Part shown: positions 21,640 through 32,879 of the stretch, in pieces
Numbering within the stretch: the first letter of the stretch is position 1
How the letters are laid out: each line of letters starts with the position of its first letter
Assembly: GCF_949628265.1 (NCBI RefSeq)
Contig: NC_088786.1
Coordinates: 39,391,681-39,455,680, forward strand
Source: Cloeon dipterum
Taxonomy: Eukaryota; Arthropoda; Insecta; Ephemeroptera; Baetidae
Reading direction: 5' to 3'
Length of the DNA stretch: 64,000 nucleotides
Made by a program: the position numbers and the translations under genes
Notes under the pieces: generated by a model
What the model was told of the DNA's origin: nothing
The model's database searches: none
Seen by the model: the letters and a program-made list of their open reading frames with translations, nothing else

Positions 21640-22920
21640 ATTTTCCTCTCTTTTTTATTTGCTTGCTCTCTCCCGATTATCGCTGCGGTGCGGTGAGGCT
21701 ATGACGACGCCCTCGTGCGGACGGGCCGACGCACCAATCGCGCCGTCGCAACCACAACACCGGCCTCTCGCATTTATTTCCTTTTTTGTGAAATATATAG
21801 TGTTTATGCGTGTGTCCCGCGGTGTGTCACGGTAGAAATAAATAAATAATCATGTGGGAAGCACGTGTGGAGGAATTTACGCTAATTGAGGCAACAAAAA
21901 AAACGCGAATTTTATTTTTTAATAGAATTTTCCGCAATTTGGAGACTTTTAATTTGAAATTATGCTAAAAGAGGCAATAAAATTAAAATATTGAGGTTTT
22001 TATAATTATAAATTCCTTTCTTTTCTCAACTCCAAAAAATTAAGAAAATTTAAATTATTTATTTTGCAATTTTTCTTCTAAATTTGAAAAAGTGCTCAAA
22101 AGCGATTTAAATTATCCGTACTAGAATTTAATATCGATACAAGTTAAATTTATACGATGAAAATGTAATCTGCCGACGCCTTTTTCTTCTTTTAATCTCG
22201 TTTGGCTTATTATTTTAATTATTTTTGAATTTTAACTGAAAAAATTAACGATATTAATTCGGATATTGCGTGAAATTATCATTACAAGCAAATTTAATAA
22301 TCATTAAAATATATTCAATATTAATCAGCTCTTCTGCGTGAATTTGAAAATATTTTTAAATAGATTTTGACAAGTTTGTTAATGTCTATTTATTTTTAAC
22401 CAAAATGAAGAGCTGCAGCTGATTAGAATTGGAAAATTAATTAATTCTTCTTTGAACGCGTCAAGAAAAGGAATAATTTTTTTTCTCATGCGATAATGAG
22501 ATTTTGAGCTTTGAGCCAAAAAAAGTCGTACGATTGTTTGCGGCGACACGGATCCTGCGATGCGATGATATAAATTTGGGCTGCTGATCATGAGTTGGAC
22601 ACTCGATAAACATCATCTTTGTACTTATCAAAAGAATTAACAGAATTTCCCTCACAGTCAGCTGACGATAATACAAAAGTCAAGGTTGTCCTCTCGAGCA
22701 GGATGTGTCATAGTCGACAATCAGATTATTGTTGTTGTTGCAGAAAATATTGATTTTAGACAAATATTTACTCGAACTATGATCTAAAAAATCAGGGAAA
22801 GGCGAAAATATTCCCTGCTTTTGATTTCGGCGAGCATGAATTCCCTTCCTTTTTTAGGAAAACTCTTTGTTGTCAAATAAAACAGGATTTCAAGTAAGGA
22901 AACAAATAAAAATCATGCTT
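21640..22920. other. Gene-free stretch
   Basis: CpG-bearing up to about 21790, compatible with a promoter for minus-strand transcripts, then strongly AT-rich. A short TTG run lies near 22728-22740. No gene or repeat copy recognised. Confidence 0.35.
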
Positions 22921-23355
22921 AATTGACCAGTTGCATAAACCCTTAGTTACTGAATCCGCCAACAGATGGCGCGACCACAGACTTTCTTAAAAATTTTGTT
23001 TTAAGCGGTTTTAAGGCATTTCCGCTGCGATTTCAGACTCAATCTAGCTATTTAACTTCTTTTTAATTAATTTGCTATTTTTTGACGTGCTGAAAACCAA
23101 AATCGGTTCAGCCATTCGCCGTAGAAACGTTGGAAAAGATTTTTTTATTTCAAAAAATAGTTTTTCTCGATTCTACGGCGATTGGCTAAACCGATTTTGG
23201 TTTTCAGCACTTCAAAAAACAGAAAATTAATTGAAGAATGCACAGTAGCTAGATTGAGTGTGAAATCGCAGCGGAAGTGCCTTAAAATCGAAATTCTACG
23301 GTGGCGCCATCTGTTGGCGGCTTCGAACACTTGGGGTTTATGCAACTGGTGAATT
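22921..23355. repeat. Foldback element B, copy 3
   Basis: About 435 bp, same full-length inverted repeat as copies 1 and 2. Ends are AATTGACCAGTTGCATAAAC and GTTTATGCAACTGGTGAATT. Arms differ from those of the other copies by scattered substitutions only. Confidence 0.9.
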
Positions 23356-24036
23356 TCTTTAAACATTTATTTTTTCTAATTAAAACAGCGATTTATCCGT
23401 GTAATCGATCTCCAACCAAACAGAGTAGGCGAGTGAAACAAGAGACGAGACCTTGAAGAAGAAACGGCTGTGAAGGGTTAAAATTAGCACCACGAGAGCG
23501 CAGGGGATAAATAAAACACGGCTGCATTTCCTTTGCGAACATCTGTATTTTTGCAACTTGAGTTTTAGTGTGTGGTAGTGAGGATAAACGTACAAAATAA
23601 CGAAGTAAAAGGATTAAAATCAACAATTCAGGTATAATAATAAAATTATAATATTTTGGCCTGTATAAAAGGCTTGTACGCAGCAAATAAATAATATATT
23701 TTATATAGATCTCAATGTGGAAATAAAATAATGGTATGAGAGACGTGTAAAAAGCACCAATTGACTTTGACGAAGCAGCCAATCCCCACTTTTAGCTTTG
23801 CTTTGCTTGTAACTCTAGGCGCTAGGGATTTCGCTATGGCACGCAATCAAGGCCGAAATTAATTTACTGCCTTGCGTTTCCTTCGAAAAATACAGTCGCT
23901 CGTTTACTTATAAGACGCAACCTTACAACATGAACTAGTCAGTGTGGTTTTTTTTTATTCCGGTCAATTGCCATTGTTTAGTGTTCGAATTTGCCCATGG
24001 TGGCGCTTGACAACGTTTCAGGAGCGGAAAATCTAA
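23356..24036. other. Gene-free stretch between two elements
   Basis: AT-rich; open frames on the minus strand match nothing known. Could include the distal 3'UTR or downstream flank of CUEDC1, which lies 1.2 kb to the right. No other feature supported. Confidence 0.3.
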
Positions 24037-24411
24037 TAAAGACGGTCTTTGACGAAGTTTCTGAGGACACCAATCGATTCCTGAGGGTCGAATTAGTTAT
24101 AGAGGATGTTTTCCCGCCTAAAAAGTGCAGAGCGACGTGCGAACCGTTTTTTCCCGCCAAAACAATATGAATGCGAGAAGTGCGCATGCGTCAGAGCTGG
24201 CTGGATGTGGCAAAGAAGTCATTCGTTCAGGTGGTCTCTCTGCAATTGCTAAAAACAGCTCTGACGCATGCGCAGTTCTCGAAAATACGTTCGTTTTGTT
24301 TTGGCGGGAAAAAGGTTCTCACGTCTTGCTCAGCTTTTTGATCCATTTTAACTGATTCGACCATCAGGAATCGATTGGTGAGCTCAGAAACATCGTCAAA
24401 GACGGTCTTAA
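24037..24411. repeat. MITE-like element D, copy 2
   Basis: Same terminal inverted repeats as 4175-4547 (GACGGTCTTTGACGAAGTTT at left, its near complement at right) and the same inner pair of GCGCATGCG words (about 24183 and 24267) between CCCGCCAAAACA and TGTTTTGGCGGG. 375 bp, non-coding. Confidence 0.8.
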
Positions 24412-25266
24412 AGGTAATTCTTTGGTGTTCGGTGCCGCTAATAGATGGCGCCACCGGAAAATTCTGTAAAAATTGGTGTTTTAAGATTTTAGGAGTTATA
24501 AAAGGCGATTTAAACACATTTAGATCATCAAATAAAATAAATCCAAGCTCACAGAACTTAAAAAATCACTTCTAATTAAAATAACGGTCAAAAGCGCCAC
24601 ATATCGGGAGCTTTGAACACTACCCAATGGCAACCGAGCCGGATTTTCACACATTTCACCGCACCGGCGCTCAAAAAACCATCTTCAGCGTGCTCATGGC
24701 TGCTGTTTTATCACAAATCAAGAATTTTAGAGCCTCACGAGAGCATCCGCGAGGAGGATTTCGCTTTTCGGGCCGGCACGGTGCTTCGAATCATTTTAGT
24801 GAGAGCTACCACTGAGTTGCGGAGGCATTCTTCTGTCCAAAACCTCCGGATTAATTAATTAATTAATTAATACCACTTAAGAAATAGCCTTGGGGTCGTG
24901 TCTAGAATCTAAAAGTGATATTCCTCCTCCTCCTGCTCAGATCAACAGTTTTAACAATTAATGGAATGATCATCCCACGATAACAAGGGAAAATAAACAA
25001 CAGTGAGATTCTCGAAACGAAAACAGAGAGACCGTGACTACCTAACAGATCTGCAAATAGCGGTTATCGTGCGATGACTAGGAGAAAGGTTTTGGCGGAT
25101 TCGGTCACGATTCGGTATCGATTCCACGCAAAGATGGCCGCCGTTGGCGTCCAACAGGGAAAATTTAGGTTATTCCACAAGAAAAATGCAGAAACTCGGA
25201 CCCTAGCCGACGCCATCTTGCGCAGTTGGAGTAAAATCGATACTGTTACATTTATTTTAGTTTAAA
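24412..25266 (-). other. Flank and possible 3'UTR of CUEDC1
   Basis: Contains GCCGCTAATAGATGGCGCC (24434), an AATT microsatellite at about 24853-24872, and two facing GATGGC words near 25132 and 25212. TTTATT at 25251-25256 would give CUEDC1 an AATAAA only 11 bases past its stop, improbably close, so the real 3' end is unknown. Confidence 0.35.
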
Positions 25267-28200
25267 TTATGGCCGGTCGCGGCGTTCTCGTCTGATCCTG
25301 TCGTCGAGGTCGTCCTCGTCGTCTTCCTCCTCGATCAGCGGCTCCGCGTTCAGCAGCAGGTTGTCGTGCGACGGCGCCGGGCCCTGGTTCAGGATGCCCT
25401 TGGCGCCGCCGCCGGCGCCGCCGCGCTTTCGCGTCCGCGTGAATACTCGCGCCAGCTGCGCAAACTTCTTTTTTGACACTGAAATGAAATTAATAAATTA
25501 AACTTTTTAGAAATAGGGGAGGTGAATTACAATGGCTCACTTTTGCCCATATTTCTGATCCGCTCCTTAAAAATGGCATCTTCGTCGTGACTACTCGAGT
25601 TGTTTGTCTTTGGAAAGTTGAACGCGCCCATCACCTCCTCCGGAGAGTCGTCCCGCTCTCCTTGATCTGAAAAAATAAATTCGGATTTGGAGTTTAATCG
25701 AATTTTTAACAAAAAATGTCCGACCTTTTTCAAGCGTGGAGAGGAAGTCTTTGTTCCAGCGGAGCTCGTTCATGAACTCCTCGTTCTGCAGGAAGAGGGC
25801 GATGCGTTCGTCCTCGAGGTACCTGTCGAGTTCAGGGTCGCCGAGCGAGTCGAGGGCGCCGCGCCGCTGCTTGTTCTCGGCGAAGCGCTGCTGCAGCAGC
25901 TGCTGACTCAGGACTAGTTTCTGCAAACAGACACACAACCACACACTTTAATCACGGCTCTCTGCTTTAATATTTGAACATTCAATTGCCACGACACGAT
26001 ATAAATTTCCCCTTCGAATGAATCACTCGGCAAACCGAGATTTCTTCCTATTTCTTTGTTTCTATTTATTTTTTAATTAAAAAAATCCTTCAGAGAAAAT
26101 TTCAGGATATCAAAAACAACCCTTTCATCGATTCTTCAATTAAAAATCGTCTTAACTGAACAATAAATCAAATTTTAAATTATTAAAAATCTTAATAAAT
26201 CGCAGAAATGGCCAGATTTAATTAAAATAAAAATTATTGGCGTGTAATATGTATATTTTTAATTTGCTCACTGCTCTGATTCACTTTGTTTTGAAAACTT
26301 TCCACTGAAAAGTAGGCTACTACGATTGTAGAGAATTTGCAACTGACAAAACTGTGTTGTATAGCAATAATGGAGAAAAAATAAATTGATTCGCTAACAA
26401 GGTCGGACAGAAATGAAACTTCAGAACACCTAGAAAACTAAAAAACACCTTTAGATGACAGTAAAATATCGCATTAATAAAAGGAAAGATAAAAATGGAA
26501 TCTTAGAGCTTCATTGATAATCGTTTTATGTTTTTAGATAATAAAACTTTTAGCTTCCTTGTTTTTCCGAAGATTAAAACTGAAAAACACAATTTAAATA
26601 AGAGATAACAAGGTTGAACCTGGGGAACCATTAAATGGGCACGTTTTTTTTTATTCCGACGCAATTTAAAATTCAAATTCCTGATATTTGTCACGTTTTC
26701 ACCAGAAAATAATTTTTTGGCACTTCCGCGCCTTTTTTAATTTTTTAGGGACCACGCCCCCATTTGAAATCCCCCGGGAATTTCGCAAACGAACAAAATC
26801 GCTTTAAAAGTGTCAAAATTAATTTTTTTTCGCACTTTAAATCACCGTTTCTAACGCAACAAAATGATGATTTTGCACGCAGTTGTTGAGCCTGTCAGCC
26901 GACGAATTTTCAGGGCTATTTTTGTCGTCATCGCAAACAAATTAGCAGCCATCTGCGACGCACTTTTGTGCTCGCTCGCCTTGCTCGAAGCTCGGAGCGA
27001 TCAAATTCGTGCTTCCTGCATTTTTTACACTTCTTGCACCAAGATCAAGGCTGAATTTCGACTTATAAAAAATTAAAAGCCTGGTTTTTGTACCTGGTAC
27101 TGCTCAGGGTAGCTGGAGAGGCCGTGCCTGGCGGCGGCGCGGACGCGCCACGAGCCGACGCGGCGCCGCAGGCGGCGACACTGGCCCCGCACGCTCAGCA
27201 CCAGCTCTTCCCACATAACTGACCGAGGCAAGGACTAACGAGAGCGCGACGAAGGCGAAGGCGGCGTCGCGCGCCGATAATGTCGAGTGTCAATAGCCAA
27301 GCACACACACACGCCGCGCGTTAATTGCCAAAACAAACCCAACGCAAATCAAAATCGCGGAAAGCGTACTCGCCTCGACACCCGCAAAACACTCGAAGCC
27401 ACATTTTTTTTTAATTTTAAACGAGGAATTTCTGATTTTTAATTTTACTTTTTATAGAAAGTAGAAAAATTGCCTGAAAATTACCTTAGCTTGCTTTACG
27501 AGAGGGTTACAAGCGTTTTATTTTATTGCATTTTCTATAAAAAAAAAAAATTAAGAAATTATGCAGAACACATAATCAACAAAAATTTTTTTAACAAATT
27601 AGTAAAAATATAAAATAAAAAAACGTAAATTTTAAATTTTTTACTCTTAAAATTTTTTCTCGTTTTTTTGGGGAAAAAAGGAAGGAAAAAAATTCCCGAA
27701 AAGTGTCTGTAATCACATTTGCTGCACGAGAGGAATTTAACAGTTTTATTTTATTGCAATCTCTAGAAAAAAACTAGAAAATTAAGCAGAAAACTCAATA
27801 AAAAAATGCCAAAAATGTATACAAAAAAAAATCCGTTTTTTTATTTATTTTTATTTTTTTCAGGGGCAAAAATTCCTGAAAATTGTCTGTAATTACCTTT
27901 GAATAACGAGAGGATTTTTTATCTAGTTATTTTACTGTTTTCTCGTGCACAAAAAAAGGATTAGATTAAATTATTCATAAATTTTGATTTTTTTTAAAAA
28001 AAAAAGAAATCACCTGTTGGGAAGCGGGACTAGAAGTAGTAGAGGAGCCGCCAGAGGTCCACGGTAGCGGCGACAAGCGCAGGAAGTCATCGGGCAGGGG
28101 GCCCAGCAGCGGGGGCACCCAGCCCCGCAGCACGCTCAGCGGGACGGCCGCGGCCGCAGCCTCGCCCACCACGTCTGGAAGCGTCCTCTCCTCCAACCTA

Positions 28201-29145
28201 AAAACACAAATTTTCAATCAAAAATGGAATTTAACTGCGGAAAAAAATTTTAATTGTTATACGGAAGGATTAAAATTGATTTATCCTCAAGAAAAATGCA
28301 GGAAATGCAACTCAAAATCGAAGAAATCACAGAAAACCCTTAATGACGCCATCTTGAATCAGTATTTTGAAGTGTCCCCCCATTGGAATAAAATCTAATT
28401 AATTTAAACCATTCCAATCATCGAATAATGGCCAGCCACTAACGTCGGGAAAAAAATAAATAAAAATTAAATCAGAATTAATGATATTTTCCTGCTGCCA
28501 AAATTTTAAATTAAATTAAAATTAATATTTTTTGGTTTACGGTAAGATTAAGGTTGTTTTTGTCCCCAAAAAATACAGAAAATCCAACTCCCACTTCAAA
28601 ATCCCACAGAAAACCCTAAATGACGCCATCTTGAATCAGCATTTCAAAGTGTTCCCCCATTGGAATAAAATCTAACTAATTTAAACCGTTCCAATCATCG
28701 AATTATGGCATTTCGCTCCTTCTTGGCTCATTCAAAAAAAAAATTAAACATTTTTTCCATTGAATCCACAGTTTTTCCGTTTTTCCGACCTCGGGAGGTC
28801 CCTCTTGGGGCTGGTGACGGTGGTGGTGGGCGGCAGGGGCGCCTGGTGCGTCGGCGAGACGAGGGGCGAGACCCTGGGCGAGGCCCTGCGGCCCCCGGCG
28901 GCCGCCTGCTTGGCCTCGGCCGCCGAGGGCGGCTTCTCCTTGCGCTCCATCTCGGTGCGCAGCTTCTCGTTCTCGTTGTCGGTGCTCATGGCCAGCAGCT
29001 GGTCGATGGTGGCGTCGACGGCGCCCTGGTTGGCGCGCAGCACCGCCTCGATCACGTCCGGGTCCATGTCCGGGAACATGGTGCGGAAGTCGGACATGGC
29101 CTGGTGGAACTCGAGCTGCTGCGTCTGCGGTTGGATCGCTGCCAT
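25267..29145 (-). CDS. CUEDC1: CUE domain-containing protein 1, five coding exons
   Basis: Coding exons on the minus strand: 29145-28790, 28197-28014, 25920-25725, 25666-25541, 25478-25267 (TAA 25269-25267). Phases agree across all four introns, giving 357 aa, close to vertebrate CUEDC1 (about 386). The N-terminal CUE domain spans roughly residues 11-55, with the ubiquitin-contacting MFP at 23-25 and LL at 50-51. A Pro/Ala/Ser-rich linker follows, then the family block PPLLGPLPDDFL (147-158). Next come YLEDERIALFLQNEEFM (214-230), the DAIF..RIRNMGK block, a basic stretch beginning SKKKFAQLARVF, and an acidic C-terminus. These last three blocks identify CUEDC1 rather than other CUE proteins. 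Molecular role is poorly known; ubiquitin binding is expected from the domain. The gene stands head to head with RPF1. An untranslated exon probably precedes the ATG exon, because an acceptor (TTTTTCCAG) ends 26 bases before the ATG. Confidence 0.92.
27094..27216 (-). other. CUEDC1: Probable alternative first coding exon of CUEDC1
   Basis: On the minus strand an ATG at 27216 opens a GC-rich 41-codon frame beginning MWEELVLSVRGQ and ending SSYPEQYQ at a donor, CAG|GTACAA, in phase 0. The next CUEDC1 exon (25920) also starts in phase 0, so the splice is in frame and yields a 218-aa protein without the CUE domain or the PPLLGPLPDDFL block. Including it as an internal exon after 28014 would break the frame, so an alternative promoter fits best. 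CpG-dense sequence at about 27110-27370 lies upstream. RNA support is not available here. Confidence 0.55.
27400..27990. repeat. Degenerate tandem array I in CUEDC1 intron 2
   Basis: The block CCTGAAAATTACC..ACGAGAGG recurs three times (about 27473, 27693 and 27873), each followed by TTTTATTTTATTGC-like text and A-rich tracts. Units of about 180-220 bp, diverged. Confidence 0.6.
28240..28710. repeat. Direct duplication in CUEDC1 intron 1
   Basis: Two copies of a segment with TGACGCCATCTTGAATCAG (28342 and 28619; step 277 bp), CCCCATTGGAATAAAATCTAA and CCAATCATCGAAT. They differ by scattered substitutions. Confidence 0.8.
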
Positions 29146-29349
29146 GGTTCACGCTTTTTTCATCGGGAAAACTGGAAAAAGCCGTTTTTAATTTTTATTT
29201 CGAAGTGATTTGTGATTTAAATCGAAGTCTGTCAGAGCAAAACACAAATATTTTTTACTCTTGAGTGGATTGAAGCGGCTAAAAATAAACAAAAGTGACC
29301 GTGCGACGCAAAAGACGCGGAAACATGATTTTCTTGAGTAAACACTCAC

Positions 29350-29480
29350 CTGAGGTTTTGAGTTTATTGCTAGGCTCCGAATTCGCAGCCTGAAGAGTGC
29401 GGGACAGGATTTTAACAACTTAATTGGATCATTTTTACGTCCGAAATTTCGCCCCAACTGGATACTGGATCAGCTGGCGA
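29350..29480 (-). promoter_or_regulatory. Probable untranslated first exon and promoter of CUEDC1
   Basis: Minus-strand sequence ending CCTCAG|GTGAGTG (donor GT at 29349-29348) is a strong donor. It pairs with the acceptor TTTTTCCAG that opens the exon at 29171, 26 bases before the CUEDC1 ATG. The outer edge of the exon is not defined. RPF1 begins about 560 bases away on the other strand. Confidence 0.5.
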
Positions 29481-30043
29481 GAATTTAAGTTCCAGAGTGG
29501 CTGTGCGGAACAACGTACGAATTTTAAGGAGTTCTTTGACCTATTTGGCAAAAAAATCGTGATTGTTTGAGATTCATAGAGTAGAAAAGAAGATAAAAAG
29601 GCAGTTTAAATTGATTTTAAATTAAATTCTCGTGAAGAATTTTTAAAATTCTTAACAAATTGCTTATCTCCTTTCTACACTCCCATTTGAAATTGGTTTC
29701 GATCTGCCCAAGTAGATGGCAGGAGAGTTAAGCGGTTATTGATTACCGGTTATAAATTGGAAACAAACTGAAATTATGGAATTCTTTCAGGTCTTAAAAA
29801 TGTTAAAGACTGCTCAAAACGTAAATAAAAGAGCAAATTGAAGAGAAAAGTTCTTGAAAAGGGGCGTGGTCATGATATAAACTAGCAGAAACAGTAGAAA
29901 AACCGGTACAAATTTAAAATAACCGGTAAAAATCCCCATCAAAACAAAGAGAATCGAGAATTCTCAACCCAAACAAACGCAGAGACACACGTGGGATCAA
30001 ATCTCACGCCGAATTTTATTTATTTTTAGTTAAATCACAGACA
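29481..30043. promoter_or_regulatory. Divergent intergenic region between CUEDC1 and RPF1
   Basis: About 560 bp between the two divergently transcribed genes, so it must hold the RPF1 promoter and perhaps a shared one. AT-rich. It has an ACACGTGGG word near 29990 and a TTTATTTTTAG acceptor-like word at about 30017-30028, which could mark a short 5'UTR intron of RPF1. No TATA box is evident. Confidence 0.4.
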
Positions 30044-32685
30044 ATGGCCAAGATGCGGAAGGAAAAGGTGCGTTCGAAGCCGGCCAAGGCGCGCATCGAC
30101 CCGAAAAGCGCCACCGAAGGCGACGCCGCCGACCCTGAGGACGGCCCGGCCGGCGACGAGGTGCTGCAAGAGCCGGCAGCCAAGCGCGATTTCGGCATTC
30201 CGCAGTACGTGAACGACATCAGGAACAAAATCCTGCGTCGCGAGTTGGTGCAGAAGCTGAAGCGCAAGGCAAAGAAGGAGAAGAAGAAGCTCCGGGCCGA
30301 GTTGGCCGAAAAGGGCGTGCCCAAGCAGGTGCCCCGCACCATCGAGAGCACCAGGGAAAAGGACGAAACCACGGTTGAAACTGCTGAAACCACGGAGGAG
30401 GACCTGGAGGAGGTCCAACTCGACCTGCAGAACGATGAGCTTAGCCAGTACTTCGAACAATCCTACGAGCCGAAGGTTAATTTTTAAAAAAATGGAGGTT
30501 GAATTTTGGGTTTTATTTTTTTTTTAATTTTTCTGGTGGTCTAATTTCGAAATTTAAGGGTGGTTTGGATTCCTCTCGTCAAGACCGATCGATTGAGACC
30601 AAAATTAAGGTCATTGGTTGAGGTCAAAGGTCATTATGGATTTTTTTGAATTTTAAAAAAATCAAAAAAATCCTTAAAATGGAGTCCTAAAGGCCTAGAA
30701 AAATTTAAAAGTGATTTAAACTATTCGTTTTGAGTTATTCTACCTTAAAAACTAAAAAAATTTTTTTTTTTTCGATTTTTAAAATTTTTGGGAAATTTTT
30801 GAAAATTTTAAACCGCCGTAAAATTTTTTCTAACAGTCAGAATTGCACAAATTTCGCACCATTAGACTCGTATGAACCTCCCCTATCGAACTGGATGGTG
30901 CCAGGGGTGCTCACCCTTCGCCCTCCACCCCTTTCAACCCCTAGCTGAATTAAAAATATTAAAAAAATTTAATTTTCAGGTTTTGGTGACGTACGCGGAC
31001 AACGCGAACAAAAAATCGGTGTCGTTCGGGCACGAGCTGTGCCGCATCATTCCGAATTCGCACTCGTTCTTCCGGAAACGCGCCTCCGTCAAGAAAATCG
31101 TGGAGAGCTGCAAGAAGGAGGGCTCGTACACGGACATCGTGGTCATCAACGAGAACATGAACAAGCCCAACGGCCTGCTGCTGATTCACCTGCCGGACGG
31201 GCCCACGGCCCACTTCCGGCTCAGCAACGTCAAACTCAGCCGCAAAATGCACATCAAGGTCGACCGAAGGGAGTTCACGCAGCACCGACCGGAGGTCATC
31301 CTCAACAATTTCTCTACTAGGCTTGGATATACCGTTTCCAGGTAGTTATTTAGGGAAAAATTGAAGATTTGGTTGTTGGGAGACGTAATTTCAATGCAGA
31401 AACTGAATACTGAAACATAGATGAATTTAAAATGAAAATTGTAACCAAAAAACTTGTAAAATAACGCAGATTTTTGGGGCGTTGGCCAAGGGGGAGGCAT
31501 TGGGGGCTGCAATCAGGCCTTAAAGACGCAGAATTTTACGGCGAGTGTGATTAATTTTGGTTTTTTACTCTACGATCCATAGGAGCTGAATTATAAATTT
31601 TTAAAGTCGAAAAAACGTTATTTCTGACATTTCTAAATTTTGCTTTCGGGGCCCAGGTGGGGCCCTATGGGCTGGAAAGCGCCGATTTAGGCACCAATCG
31701 ATGCCCCTCGGTGAGGCGCATCTGCCCATTTTTGTTTTTCCAAAATCTGACCATTTTTCGAATTTTCACGATTTTTTTTCTGCCGAATTTTCGAAAAAAT
31801 CGAAATTTTTAATGATTTTTACCGATGGTATCTCCGGTCAAGGATAAAAGTTATAAACTGGCTCCTGAGTCGACGCGAAATTTATCTGGGATCATTTTAA
31901 GACCAAATTCGAGCTGATCCGATCAAAATTCTAGGAGGAGATAGATTTTTAATTTTGAAAAATGTGATTTTTACACTTGGGAAATCCAAAAATTCGTGAT
32001 TTTTTCAAAACACAGCAAAATTGAAGGGGTTTATCAACTCCATCTCACGCGCAGGTCCAACGCCGGTCTGGAAACCGATTTTCAGATTTTTTACGCCCAT
32101 AGAAAAATTAAAATTAATTTTTTCCCGGATTTTTGGTTTTCAGAAATGGTTTTATTTTTCTTAAAATTCAGCCGTTCGTCCGATCGTGGACCACGACCCC
32201 TCTGTGGACAGGTCTTGGACCGGGCTACGACCTAAGGTACCCTGACGACCTTTTTTCAGGGTACCCCGACCTGAGATCCGCTCCGAAGCCAGTTTTTTAT
32301 GCTTTTCTCGCTGATTTAGACGTCATTTTTCACCCTTGCCTGTCACTGACCTTCCTCAGGTCATTTTGTTATACAATTTTACTTTAATTTTGGTTTTAAA
32401 TCGTGTTTAAGGATGCTGGCTGCGATTTTCCACTACGATCCGGACTTCAAGGGTCGTCGTGCGGTGACCTTCCACAACCAGCGCGACTACATCTTCTTCC
32501 GGCACCACCGGTACGAGTTCAAGAACCGCGAGAAGGTGAAGCTGCGCGAAATGGGGCCGCGGTTCACGCTGAAGCTGCGCTCGTTGCAGCAGGGCACGTT
32601 CGACTCTAAGTTCGGCGACTACGAGTGGATGATCAGCGGCCGGCGGCACGACATGGAGACCTCCAGGAGGCGCTTCTTCCTCTGA
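30044..32685 (+). CDS. RPF1: Ribosome production factor 1 (Brix-domain protein), three coding exons
   Basis: Exons 30044-30475, 30980-31341 and 32412-32685 (TGA 32683-32685) join in phase to give 355 aa, against about 349 in human RPF1. Nucleolar factor needed for 60S subunit and ITS2 maturation. The N-terminal third is charged and lysine-rich ([20 protein letters not shown]) and ends with [13 protein letters not shown]. The Brix domain starts at about residue 145, with [31 protein letters not shown] and [13 protein letters not shown] in exon 2. Exon 3 has [17 protein letters not shown] and the sigma70-like [19 protein letters not shown] (from 313). Start: ACAGACAATGG, the first ATG in frame. 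The last intron uses a TTTAAG acceptor rather than CAG and contains a large inverted family A repeat. 3'UTR about 90 nt. Confidence 0.96.
30520..30950 (+). repeat. Diverged repeats in RPF1 intron 1 (R family and relatives)
   Basis: Contains TCTGGTGGTCTAAT..GGATTCCTCTCGTCAAG and GGTCAAAGGTCATTATGG, related to 16985-17100. It also has ATTAGACTCGTATGAACC..GAACTGGATGG, related to 17300-17350 and 20165-20220. Fragmentary. Confidence 0.45.
31478..32322 (-). repeat. Family A element, inverted copy inside RPF1 intron 2
   Basis: Reads as the reverse complement of the copy at 1-860: ACGATCCATAGGAGC, GGGGCCC..GGGGCCCTATGGGC, CACCAATCGATGCCCC, GATCCGATCAAAATTCTAGG, CAGCCGTTCGTCCGATCG and finally GGTACC..TTTTTTCAGGGTACCCCGACC. 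About 845 bp, fills most of the 1.07 kb intron. Confidence 0.85.
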
Positions 32686-32771
32686 ATCTTCAGTGATATT
32701 GTGCAAAAAGTGACGGACAAACTGCTGTTAAATCACAGACTCAAAGCGTTTACGTTTAAAGGTGTAAAAAA

Positions 32772-32777
32772 AATAAA
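32772..32777 (+). terminator. Polyadenylation signal of RPF1
   Basis: AATAAA, 87 bases after the TGA at 32685; no earlier canonical signal in the 3'UTR. Confidence 0.75.
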
Positions 32778-32879
32778 GGAGATTAAAAATATTTTTTTTA
32801 AATTGAATTTTCCCAGAAAATTTTTGAAATAAAATACTGATTAGGTCCTAAGGATCATGTTTAAATAAATTTTCGTGAT

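Noticed and set aside
25251..25256. Minus-strand AATAAA as the CUEDC1 poly(A) signal
   Set aside because: It is only 11 bases from the stop codon, too close to be likely; left unassigned.
28705..29208. 167-codon and 143-codon plus-strand frames opposite CUEDC1 exon 1
   Set aside because: They are antisense to a confidently recognised CUE-domain exon and result from its GC-rich codons.
30035..30460. 141-codon minus-strand frame opposite RPF1 exon 1
   Set aside because: Leucine-rich antisense shadow of a lysine- and glutamate-rich exon.
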